Positions 48,190 to 59,501 of a stretch of 64,000 bases of DNA are shown piece by piece. The stretch's first letter is position 1. Each line of letters opens with the position of its first letter. Both the position numbers and the translations under genes were made by a program. Below the pieces are notes generated by a model, which ran no database searches, was not told where the DNA came from, and saw nothing but the letters and a program-made list of their open reading frames with translations. Source of the DNA: Flaveria trinervia (taxonomy: Eukaryota; Streptophyta; Magnoliopsida; Asterales; Asteraceae); contig CM046452.1 in the NCBI GenBank assembly GCA_025506515.1, forward strand, positions 104,660,551-104,724,550, in the 5' to 3' direction.

Positions 48190-50928
48190 ATCTGATTGTT
48201 GAGATCAATGGACAAATCGAAGGGGTTTGATGAAATGTGAGATAAATGTTCAATCAGAGATGGTGGAATATGGGTTGGTGTCAATTTGGTGTGAAGTGGG
48301 TTGCTTGAAAGTTGAAATACGGGGGCTTTTATAATGCAACTCTTTTTCTTTGCGATTTCACCTACCGCGCCTAATGGGGGTGACCTAATTAAAGTTTGCA
48401 ATTTTGACTTTGGTCGAATTGGTCAATAGAGTTGGAATAGAATATTGTGGATTTATGTTAAAGTAAATATAAAAGCTTAAAAGTTAAAGCATGTTTAGCA
48501 GGGAAGTGTGAAGAATTTAGTTAAAATTTAACTATTACAGGGAGAAGTTGATTTAATAGTATTCCAAGTTAACGTCTTGTGTTTATGTGTTTTTCTTTTT
48601 GTTACTTTTGTATTGATAACTTTATTAACAACGTATCTGACTATCAGTGATGATATATCGTTTTCAATTAACGAATAAATTTCTGTTTGTTGGAAAAACT
48701 GAAACGAGTTAAACTCAAATTTCTCATTCAAGCTCCAATCAACTAGTAACTAAATTAAGTGACGAAAAGCTAGTTTGTATATTTTGTGTAACAAGTAAAA
48801 AAAATGTGTCTTTCAGATTAGAAACATATATACATGGTAGAGTCTGAAGACAAGGGCCATGGTGCTAAATCTTGGGTACAAAATCGATGAGGTGCAGGCG
48901 ATTCGATGTAATCAGCTGTCGGTTGAGTTAAAATTCATTGGGTACAAATCTATATTTATGAAATTAACCTTTTAAACTAGACTAAGTTAATTAAGTTAAT
49001 CGTCCCCCAAAAATATATTATCAGTGTTAAAAAGAGCTCTCTATTTATTAGATCACTCTAAAACATATAACTATTATAAGTTCAAAATAATCTAAAACAT
49101 TGTTGATTGAAAGTTGGTACATAAAAAGTTAAAATATAAAATAAAATAAAATATAGGCACCTATAAACAATATTCAATTTATTAATATCAAAGTAAAGGT
49201 TTTGTCATGTATATATATTAAATATTCGTAAATCATAACTTTACGTATGGTAATAAACTACATATTTATATATAATTAATTAATGATTAATATGGTGATG
49301 GTAATGTTATTAGCACAAAGAGGGTGAGAAAATGTTTAGGATAGGAAAGTGAATATTGTTGGGTGGGTGTAGAAAAGTTGGTGAGATAGTGACACAAAAC
49401 ATCAACACTTCACCAACTCTCGTTTGCACTAAAATAATGAAAACCGGAGATATGTGTTGGGCCTGTGGGTCCAAGTTCGACCCGACTAAGTGGTCGGATA
49501 CGGAGCACCCACACATTGGATTTAATTGATTCCTTTGTGGCTCGGTGGTGTTTTAGTTGCAATCATGGTTGGCCGGATGTTCTACTTGTTGTTTAAATGA
49601 TAGTGTTTCTTTCATACCAAACATATGTATCATTTTGTTACTTGATTATAAGATTCATGAACCAAACACACACAAGTGTCATTGATTTCTCATTCCATCA
49701 TCTTTTACTAACCTTTTGTCAACCCACACCTCAAATAGATATACTTTAATTATGAGTCACACTTATCTCAAAGCTCAAAAATTCTACACGAATTATTCTA
49801 CACGAATATATAATTCACTGGTTTATATTTGAATCGAAAAAGGTTAGACTAAGTTTCGAGTCAAATCCAAGGATACATTTTGTTATGTTCGTGGGTTTGT
49901 GGTTGACTTGTTAGAAAGGTTTTAAACATGATATATTGATATATAATATAAATCTTAAAACAAATTAAGTTTTTTTGGTTTATGGGCAGATAATGTAAAA
50001 TTTTATGTAATTTATAGTAATTATAAGGTTATTATGTAACTAATTGTAATGGCTAATTTGTAAATGTTGTTAGAAATATCATTTTACCATTTAAAATGTT
50101 TGTACCTTATGTATTGAGTGAGATAAGTGTTTTTAATTAATGGTATCTTAAAATACATTTTCCATATGCTTTATATATATATATAGTGTGTGTATATATA
50201 TATATATCTTTATTTGGATGTGGTCTATGTAATAACTTAAACTATTTGGTATTTTACACAACAATTTAAAAAGCTACAAATAATTTGACTTAATCTAAAA
50301 ATAAATAATATGTAAATTTGAAAATTTTGAAGTATTAGTATTAATTCAAGTTAAATGAAATTTGTTCATGTCAACCCGTATATAAACATGTTAGTGTTCA
50401 GGTTTATATATGTGACATAATTTTCTAATTATTGTTAAGGTTTTGCATGTGTATAGCCTCTTATTATAATAAGGATTTATTTAAAAAAGAATTTAATTAT
50501 TAGATGAAATTGATCATAACATATTATAAATAAGCTATTATCCTCGGTGGTACGCATATTTAAATCCTATAGTTACGGATTTGTTGTGATATCTTATATT
50601 AAATACAGTTATAATATTCATGCAACATAGTCATACATATAGTTGTTACCAAGCTTGCTGCATTGCCAATAACTTTAGCATCGAGGTGCCGCATGATCTC
50701 GACTGCTTCCTAATTGTTGACATCACATAATAGTTTTTCTGTCACAAAAGTAAAATTCACATTATTTGGCATGTATTAACTATATACTAAATTTAACTCG
50801 ATGGATTCAAATTATACGAGTAAAATATTTTAAAGTCATGAAAAGTTACTACATGTTTGAGAAAAGGAGATATAATACCGAATGGATATTAACGGTCCTA
50901 GGACTGTTTCTGCACTTATACATATGTT
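48190..50928. other. HCT promoter side and gene-free stretch
   Basis: The first few hundred bases should hold the HCT promoter. 50171-50208 is a TA/TG microsatellite. A coding-like fragment on the minus strand at 50650-50720 (residues such as EIMRHLDAKVIGNAASL) reads well for about 20 codons but has a stop upstream and no neighbours, so it may be a gene or transposon relic. Nothing else supported. Confidence 0.4.
50171..50208. repeat. Microsatellite (TA)n-(TG)n-(TA)n
   Basis: TATATATATATATA, then GTGTGTG, then a second TA run. Simple low-complexity sequence. Confidence 0.9.
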
Positions 50929-51596
50929 TAGGGCTGCAAACGAATTAAACGTCTAGCCAACAGTTCGTGAACTATTCGGCGGGGAAGTTTGTTTATGTTT
51001 GTTCGTTTAGTAAATGAACAAACACGAACAAGAAAATTTCATTCGTTTAGTTAAACGAACGTATATGAACACAACTCGTGTTCGTTCATTTATGTTAGTG
51101 GGCATTCGATAACGTGTTTGTTTATGTTCGTTAATGTACATTCGTGAACGTTAAATAATTTGTTTGTTTATATTCGTTAATGTGTTCATTTATGTCCTTA
51201 CTTTTTGTGTCAGTTATTTTGATGACTATTATATCAATTATTTTTTGATGTTTATGTTAAGTACTAATTTATATTTTTAATTGCTTTTGTGTAATGTTTG
51301 TAATAAAAATGTAAATTGTATTCTAACATTAATCTATAATAATTTATATACGTTTGTGTTTATGAGTTTCTTTGTGTTCGTCATATTAATGAATAATTGT
51401 TTATGTTCGTTTGCTTTTGTGTTCAGTAAGTGTTTGTAAACAGTTCATGAACATGTTCACTATCTTAATGAACAAACACGAACAAGGAATTTCGTTCGGT
51501 AAGTGTTCATGAACAGTCTATTAACAAGTTTATGTGCTTAACGAACGAACACAAGCAATACCTTGTTCATGTTCGTTCAGTTTGTTTACAGCCCTA
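50929..51596. mobile_element. hAT-like repeat, 668 bp, no target duplication seen
   Basis: Ends TAGGGCTGCAAACGAATTAA and, reverse-complemented, TAGGGCTGTAAACAAACTGA. The interior is built from GTTCGTTTA, TGAACAAACACGAACAAG and TTTATGTTCGTT words in both orientations, as in hAT subterminal regions. The immediate flanks (CATATGTT and CCTGACCT) do not match, so either the insertion is old or one end was rearranged. Confidence 0.65.
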
Positions 51597-53288
51597 CCTG
51601 ACCTGCTTGATTCAAGTAGATTAACATCTACAAACAATGAAGGTTCTTCTATCAAGCACGTTAAAAACTATGTCATTAAGCAAATATCCAGGTTTCAAAT
51701 TTTTATGAAATATTTAGACTCCAAGAAAGATTAACATTTTTAATTGGCAAGCTGAGATGAGACATATTCCAACATTGCAGGCTATCTCTAAAAGAAACAT
51801 TCGGCCGACTCCATAATATGTAATCATGTTAGAAATGTGACAAAACGTTTTATGATATTTTCATACCAATAAAATTTGGGATTATATCAATATATGGAGT
51901 AAAATCCCTCTCGTCTTGGCTTTCTGCTATCTGGATCTTCCCGAGTTGCATAAAATTGTGTGGTTGAGCAAGTTAAGACATAAAATGCTATATGTTATTA
52001 TTCTTACTACATGTTCGTGTATCTAAAGAACGCGAAATGAAATACTTCTTAACCAAGTAAACTCCTGTTTCCATATAATATTTGAAGATGTTAGAGGTGT
52101 TGGATTCTTGTGGGCAATATACAGATCCAGAAAGTGTTAGATTGGATCTTTTGAGTTTTGATTGATTGTTTATGTAACAGCTAGTTAGGGTAATGTAACA
52201 TTTAGCTTTCTCTTTTTTATTTTGTCCAGCTATTTAAGGTTTTTATTCTCCTTCTGAGTTATGGCCCCTTGCTAGCCCCTCTTGCTTAATAATATTTGGT
52301 ATTAAAGAAAATATATACTCTTGGAAGTTGTGTGGACCTTTATTAAAGAAGCAATTAAGTTGATTTGTCAAAATTGAAGACTACTTAATTTGCACTTTCG
52401 TGGTCCACCGACCGTTGTCATTTCATTTTTCAATGTTGATCGACTTAAGTTTTTATTTAGAACCACAAATTCACAAATGGCAATGACCTATATAAGTGGG
52501 ACATCAAACGAGCTGATTATAGCTCAACATAATGGTGGGAAGCTAAGTTTGAGCATTGATATTGTTGATATGGACCAAATATTATCTAGATATATCATTG
52601 ACACGCAATATCTTGTTAGTTTATTTAGCATTGAACAAATAAGTTAAATGCATTTCTCACTACAATCATTTGTATAATTTTATAAAAAAATTATGTTTGT
52701 GTTTGTTTTGTGCCACAACTGTCAATGTATTGATGACGAAGCTTGAACCATACCATATGAGTGGCGGGGGCGAAAATAAATGGGGTATCCCAAATAACCG
52801 GACTTTATTAGTCGGCCATTTAAAAAAATAAATAAAAAACTATTTACCCTTTATAAAATGAAATGTCTGAAAAGAACATGACCCTCTTTCAAAGTTCACC
52901 ACACAACTACATTTGGAGGCAATTGAATGTGCTGACGTAGCTTCGATCTATGTTTTGTACTTTTGTAGCGTATAATCACATGATGATTTTGGGTTAGCAT
53001 TTATGTTCAACCATAAATATGTTACCACAACTGTTTCTATTTGTTTTTTCCCTTGAAATAGAAGAAACTTAAATATTCACATTAAAAAATCGGATTCTTA
53101 TAAAAAGTAATTAGATTCTTTGCTGTTTAAGCAGGTTGCACGTAAAGAAAAAACCAAATAGGATCACGAGTCGAGTACAGTTAAATGTGTAGGACTCCAC
53201 ACAAGGTGCATAGCATTAATGCCAATTAAATTATAATAGCATGCATACATAAAATAGCATTCAATTATCATTTTCTATATCATCCATC
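51597..53288. other. Gene-free stretch with possible LTR-like fragment
   Basis: 52102-52320 has the flavour of a copia LTR (TGTTGGATTC start, TATTTAAGG, then C/T-rich sequence) but no TG...CA boundaries or target duplication were found. The 85-residue open frame at 52390-52647 resembles no protein I know. 52755-52800 has a GTGGCGGGGGCG patch of the kind found in the 23.7/63.9-kb repeat. Confidence 0.3.
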
Positions 53289-53562
53289 GGTAGCGGATCA
53301 GAAAATAAATTTTTGGGGGTCAAAAAGTTTTTAGGAACGGGTCAAAAAGTTTTTAAGGATAGTTATGTATTAGTAATATTAATTCTTTTGGTTCAGTACT
53401 AGTCGGATCCATGTCACATAAAAAATATTAACAATATCAAATATAAAAGATAATAAAGATGCTAATACTTCATGAGGTTATGTATCACTATACGCATACT
53501 AAACCAAAAAAAAATTAGGGGGAGCGGTCCCCGTTGAAAGTACTTAGGTCTGCCCCTCTATA
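53289..53562. repeat. Possible MITE, about 274 bp
   Basis: Left end TAGCGGATCAGAAAATAAAT and right end reverse-complemented TAGAGGGGCAGACCTAAGTA form a weak inverted repeat. Twin GGGTCAAAAAGTTTTTA.G words occur just inside the left end. No target duplication recognised. Confidence 0.4.
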
Positions 53563-53681
53563 TCACAAGGGGACATAGAGTTGTTAAGTGGTGTGTTACA
53601 TTGAAACATTGGACTTTTAAATCTTAAATCTTAGTGTACAATTGTGTTACATACTTATATCTATCCTATAAAATCTAATAA

Positions 53682-53737
53682 TTATATATATATATTATAT
53701 ATATATATTATATATATATATATAATATATATATATT
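53682..53737. repeat. AT microsatellite, self-complementary
   Basis: TATATA runs separated by TTA and TAA so that the 56 bases read nearly the same on both strands. Expected to extrude as a cruciform or be a collapsed assembly site. Confidence 0.9.
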
Positions 53738-55702
53738 AGCAAGTTTTTTATGTATTGTAAGTTGTATTTTATGCTTCATGGGTTGTACCCAATTTGTTTT
53801 AAATTTTTTTAAATTTTTAATATTTTTATTCTATCCTAATATTTTTACATCTTTTAAAGTTTAGGGTTTTAGGCTCAATAAAATTTTACTTTCAAATTTG
53901 ATCCCCTGTACTTTTCATATTTTATAAATTTTTCGTTTTACGTCTCGGTCTAAATATTACGAGTTAACACACCATAACGTGCATTTGTGGTTTAACATTT
54001 TTTCATCTACTTTTCATTTGATTTATTTTTTCTGTTATTATGGTTTTTTTGTGTTGGTGGTCAATGACGATATTGTGCCATTAGTGTTACTTGACTAGTT
54101 ATCATCTAAAGAATGAAAAATAATTAATAATGTGTACTATAATCACAAGGTCTTTGCTATTTTTAGGGATTGGATTCCGGTTTCCTTTAAGTGTTCGAGT
54201 CATTTATTATTATTTCTTTTAATGAAAATTGAATCATTGACGAATCATTGACCCACCCGATCATTTTCATTACTCGAGTACAAAACTCAAAACCACTCTC
54301 AGAAGAAATTTCATCTTGCGTGAGAAAAACATTCGACCTAATCTGAAATCCACATTAATTATTTTGTTATAGGTGGGACTTAGGGTAAGAGAGGTACCCA
54401 CACCATACACAATTACACATTACACTACACCACACTATACAAATTCAAATTTGGTTGCGGTGATGTTACCACATCACACAACATATAACATCCACCAAAT
54501 TTCAAATTATAATCTGAATTTGAATTCATTTTAAATTTTCATATGATATAATTTTTTTATTAAACTTATTTATTCTAGTGTATCATATGGGTTATAAATT
54601 TAACCAATATAAAAAAATAACTTTTCGTTTTCCATTTATTAAACCATTTAAACAAGTTATAATAAGTTTATAAATTGTAAAATAAAGTGTTCTAACATGG
54701 AAAGAATGGTTATATATCAAAGTTTTTTTTATAAAACTTATAAATTTATACAAGTTTATAGGTTGTAGTGAGAATTAGATTTAATTTTAATTAATTAATA
54801 AATTATTCTTTTTTATTCATAAACCCTTTTAAAGTTTTGAAAGACAAATTCAATTATAAATTGGTTTGATAAGTTTGGGGCCAATTTTGTAATTTCCAAA
54901 ACTTAATGTAGAAGTTTTTACATGAAATAATAAAGAACCTAAACATCAGGGACCAAGATTGTAAATTGGTTTAAAACTACCCAAACCACCCAAACCCACA
55001 CCCGTCGCCAGCCACCAACTCCGACCAAACTCCGGCGACTTCACCACACCTCGAATACCCTTCATTAACCCAATTAACTCCATTAAATCGCTACATGAAC
55101 CATTTTCGAACACATGACCATGTTTTAATTCGAATTAAGACCCCGTTAACCCTCTCGAACATAAACTGAAACACCAATTAAATGTCTCACCGCGTTCGTT
55201 ATGAAACAGCCTTAGATGGGTCTATAGAATGGCGTAAAAACCTTCGAATTAACTTCCTTAAACTTGCTATATCATCAATTCCATTTGAAACACGCACAAA
55301 CCCCGTATTCGATTATCACCATCTTCTTCGACCTGCAACTTAGTCGAAATCCGTCTTTTGAGCAATTTACATCAAAATTTATTAAGGATTTTCATTTATC
55401 ATCATCATTAGAAGCTTCCTACAAGTTTAATTTGGTTATCAACCTCGCTTGCATCTCGAATCGACTTTAACTCAGTCGCAGCTATCCTTATTTCCATCTT
55501 CATTGAACCCGAACTCAATCACGTAAGTTTCACTCATCTATATACTCGATTTCACTTAGGGATCAAAAGCCCTAAGTTGGATTCCGTTAAGAACTTCGAA
55601 TTCGTGTTCAATTTGGATCAAATCAAGTTAGGGTTTATGTGAAATTCGGGGATTTCAAAACTGATGTTTATAAACATTTTAAAGAGACTTTATAACACAA
55701 AT

Positions 55703-55786
55703 GCGCTTTAGCTCGACCGGTAATCATGACTCATCATAGGCATGAGGTCCTGGGTTCGAACCGAGCCTCTGCCAACTTTTTTTTTT
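55703..55786 (+). repeat. tRNA-like SINE head or tRNA relic
   Basis: TAGCTCGACCGG (A-box like, 55709-55720) and GGTTCGAACC (perfect B box, 55753-55762), with a ten-T run 55777-55786 that could stop Pol III. The 5' and 3' ends cannot pair as an acceptor stem, so this is not a functional tRNA. It shares CATGAGGTCC.GGGTTCGAACC with the minus-strand unit at 56707-56796, so both belong to one tRNA-derived family. Confidence 0.55.
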
Positions 55787-56706
55787 AATTATTTTTTTTA
55801 CATTTCTTTTATTCTGAAAACTATTATTATACTGTCACACCCAACCTTGACGGCGGAAACTTCAAGGAGTGAGAGTTAAGACCGTTCACAGCCACATAAT
55901 GCTATTATTATTCATAAGTTTCAAAGGTACATTACAAACATAAGTCTCAAATAAAGAAGACATAATAAGAAATATAACAAGCTCATTCATTTAATTAACT
56001 AGGTCCATTCCTAGGTGTGAACAACTTCAAAAGTGGCGATCAAGCTTGAGTATTTCCTGAAACATGTTAAAAATAAAAGGTCAACAATAATGTTGGTGAG
56101 ATTTCCATAGTTTGCATACATAAGTATATAAAAGATGGCAATTCATGTTGTAAGTTAGAGAACAAAGTAACTAGGGATGTAGACAGAATGCACAATCAAA
56201 CCTCGACAAAGTTTTACAAATCTCAAATGTTTACAAGTCTATACGATTAGCTAAGTGTACTTGGATCAACCAAGCAGGCTTGTCTGGCTCATAGATCTAT
56301 GACTTTGCTAGGCTAGCAATAGTTAATGATTTTACATATATTCGACATTACATGGTAGCCACAAAGTTCAACTAACCACAACATACAGGTGAAATGCCAT
56401 AAGTTTACAAGAATCAAACGTGTTTACAAGTGCAAAGTTTATAAAGTAACATGTTTCACCCCAAAGTGTAAAAATATAAAAAAAGGTATAGAAATACTCA
56501 CTTGATCAAATAAGTATATAATTGGCGATTAATAAGAAGTATAATAAGCAAGGTTCCAACGTAGTCCTTCACAAGGTACCTAAGTATATATATTTACAAG
56601 ATTTAAGTTTTATTGTAATGAGTTTACCAAAACTACTTTTATAAACTTCAAATATTGTTTTAAACCATTAAAGATTTTCTATAATTTATTTAAGGCTGAA
56701 AGCCTT

Positions 56707-56796
56707 TAAAAAAATACATGAGGTTGCCCGGGTTCGAACCCGGGACCTCATGTATGGGAGGCAAATGTCCTAACCAATGAACCAGGGTCGTGGCCT
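56707..56796 (-). repeat. tRNA-like SINE head inside the long-TIR element
   Basis: On the minus strand TGGTTCATTGG (A box, complement at 56774-56784) and GGTTCGAACC (B box, 56731-56740), followed by ATTTTTTT as Pol III terminator. The T-arm is perfect (CCCGG GTTCGAA CCGGG) but no acceptor stem forms. Related to 55703-55786. Confidence 0.55.
56715..56754. repeat. Near-perfect 40-base palindrome centred on a B box
   Basis: TACATGAGGT and ACCTCATGTA enclose CCCGGGTTCGAACCCGGG, itself a perfect 18-base palindrome; only a TG on one side is unpaired. DNA or RNA of this stretch would fold into a hairpin. Confidence 0.9.
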
Positions 56797-59501
56797 TGGT
56801 ATCACATGGTTTTCATTTCTTAAAAAAACCATATAAACAAAACCCCCAACTTCTTAGAACCCTAGAATCGACTGGAACCCAAATTGATCATCAATTCGTT
56901 GTTGTTAATCGAATTAACCATGGGGCTTTTACTCCCCATGCTTAAACGAATATAGTCATGTGTTTAATTACCTGGATTAGTGTAATTTCGATGGAGATTG
57001 AGAACAAGATAACCGCGACTGAGAATAGGGTGGGATTTATAAGATTTTGTTGTTGAAAATCCAATTACCCGTAATATAATCTTCCTTATACGATGAGAAA
57101 CAATAGCCCTCTGTCAATTTGAGTTAAAGAAACTCGGAAGATCGACTCCGAATAGGTTGCAGGTCGCGGTATAGGAAAGAGTCGGATGTGGGGTTTGTGT
57201 GTATCTCAAGTGCAACTGAGGGTTCAGTTAGCTTTAGGATCCCGATTAAATGATTTGCCCTCAATTACAACCTCGTAATTTGATCGTTTTGACCCAAACG
57301 GTCAAGTATTGAATGTGAACTTTCAGTTTTGAAATTTCAGGGTCATAACCGCTTGTTTAATTGAATTAAACATGTTTGTGGCTTCCAAACAGATTAGGGA
57401 ATGATTCAATTGAATTAAATTGAAAGGAAAACGGTTGTTTATTGTGCATAGGAGTCACCGAGAGTCGCCGGTGGTCGCTAGAGGCTTGGCCAGAAAAACA
57501 GGGTTAAAGGAGGGGAAATGTTTTGATTTTTAAATTTACACAAACAACCCCTCAATTTATGTACGTTTATTATTTTATGCCAAAACCTTTTAATTAAAGT
57601 TTATAAAATGACATTAAGGCCCCCTTGACTTCTTAAATTCAAGTTTTTAAACATTTCTAAGTTTAATAAACTTTTACAAATCATTATTATTAATAACAAA
57701 ATTATTATTATTTTTATTTTGTTAACATTGTTATTATTAGTATGATTATTGTAATTTGGTATTATTAGAAACATTAATTATTTATTAAGTAAATATTTAA
57801 CATCATAAGCTTTCAAGTTAAAGAATTAAAACAACTAAGGCAAAAAGCATAAATGACCATTAAGTTTCACATATGGCAACAATGATCCTTAGAAGAATTT
57901 AACGCTGCAAGCTTTTAATTAACTCAAAAATACAAGATGTTACATATACTAATTAATCTAAATAAAAATTAGTTTGCTAACTAAAATATTTCTGAAATTA
58001 TTAAACTAAATTTTTGAAAGGGTTTAAAAACTTATGTTTTTTTATTTAATTACTTTGTAAAAGGTAACAAAGATAATAAAAATATTATTAGTTATTTTAT
58101 GTAACAAAGATAATAAAACTATATTGGTTCAAATGTAGATTATTTTAACATTATAAACCTACATGTTTTAAATAAATAATTATTGAAATAGTTATTTTAA
58201 TAGTTATTTAAATAATTAATTATTCTTTTATACATTTAAACATGTTATATATAATTAGTCAATAATGTATTCTTTAAAATTTTATTTGAGATTTTTAAAA
58301 CTTATAAAACAAGATCACTTTTTATTATACATTATTTTAAAGTCTTGACAATAAATCATATAAATCATTTTAAAAGCTTGATATTAAATATTACACTTTA
58401 CTTTTATTATGAGATTTTATAATAAATCATTTAAAAGTTTAAAACTCTATAAAATGATTTTAAATAATTTTAAAGTCATTTAATAAGCATGAAATTAATC
58501 ACCTTTATCAAGTTTTAAATAGTTAATTATTAAATTAATTTCTTTTCACACATTATACTTATTTTTTATTAAATCAATAAATTAAATTATTGAATCATTT
58601 TAATCATTCTTGGATTTAATTGATTTATATTATCTTTATTAAACCAAAACGTAAACGATTCATTATTTCATTTAACTATTTAAACCCCAAATTTTCAACT
58701 GAAACCCTAGTTCACGTTTATTTATTTAATCTTACCTTTATATACGTTAGGTGTCTTGTAAAAGAAATCATTGAGGCCTCGTTTAATCTCTTATCATCAT
58801 TCTTATATTTATTTTCCATGTGAGTATTTCTATACCTCTTTTTTGCACATTTTTACACTTTGGGGTGAAACATGTTACCTTATAAACATTACATTTGTAA
58901 ACACGTTTGATGCTTGTAAACTTATGGCAATTCACTTGTATGTTATGGTTAGTTGATCTTTGTAGCTACCATGTAATGTCGAATAGATGTACAATCATTA
59001 ACTATTGCTAGCCTGGCGACGTCATAGAGATATGGGCCTGACAAACCTGTTTGGTTGATCCAAGTACACTTAGCTAATCGTATATACTTGTAAACGTTTG
59101 AGACTTGTAAAACTTTGTCAAGGTTTGATTGTGCATTCTTGTCTTACATCCCTAGTTACTTTGCTCTCTAACTTATAACATGAATTGTCATCTTTTATAT
59201 ACTTATGTATTGCAAACTATGGAAATCTCACCAACTTTCAAAGTTGACATTTTATTTTTAATATGTTTCAAGTTTACTACTTGTGGATTCTCTTCGTGCT
59301 CATATAAGACTTGGACCTAGTTTAACTTAACATGTTATTTTCTTTGTTTGATGCTTTTGTATTGTATGAACTTATTTGTCTTGTAATGTTTTAATAAATA
59401 ATGTATTTAATAATATTTCAACTTAATTAGTTCCATGTGCTATGAGCAATCGTCTCCCATTCGTCCGCCCCGATGATTCCGCCGTCGGTCGGGGTGTGAC
59501 A

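Larger units (their letters stand above)
55833..59501. mobile_element. Element with long terminal inverted repeats, 3,669 bp
   Basis: Begins TGTCACACCC and ends GGGTGTGACA. The left arm (about 55833-56512) is the reverse complement of the right arm (about 58806-59501) at roughly 90 percent identity: shared blocks include GATCCAAGTACACTTAGCTA, TACATCCCTAGTTACTTTG, ACACTTTGGGGTGAAACATG and TACCATGTAATGTCGAATA. The 2.3-kb centre contains a tRNA-like unit, a CCGGCGACC-type patch near 57450-57480 and much A/T filler, with no transposase frame. Direct target duplication was not seen (left flank ATTATTATAC, right flank CAACACCACA). Fits a foldback-type or Mutator-like long-TIR transposon; superfamily unresolved. 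Confidence 0.75.

Noticed and set aside
52102..52320. Copia-type solo LTR
   Set aside because: TGTTGGA start and TATTTAAGG are suggestive, but no CA end, no target duplication and no second LTR could be shown.
52390..52647. 85-residue open frame as a possible gene
   Set aside because: No recognised motif, no splice partners, composition like surrounding DNA.
55703..55776. Functional tRNA gene
   Set aside because: A and B boxes are present but the two ends cannot pair and the anticodon arm is poor.
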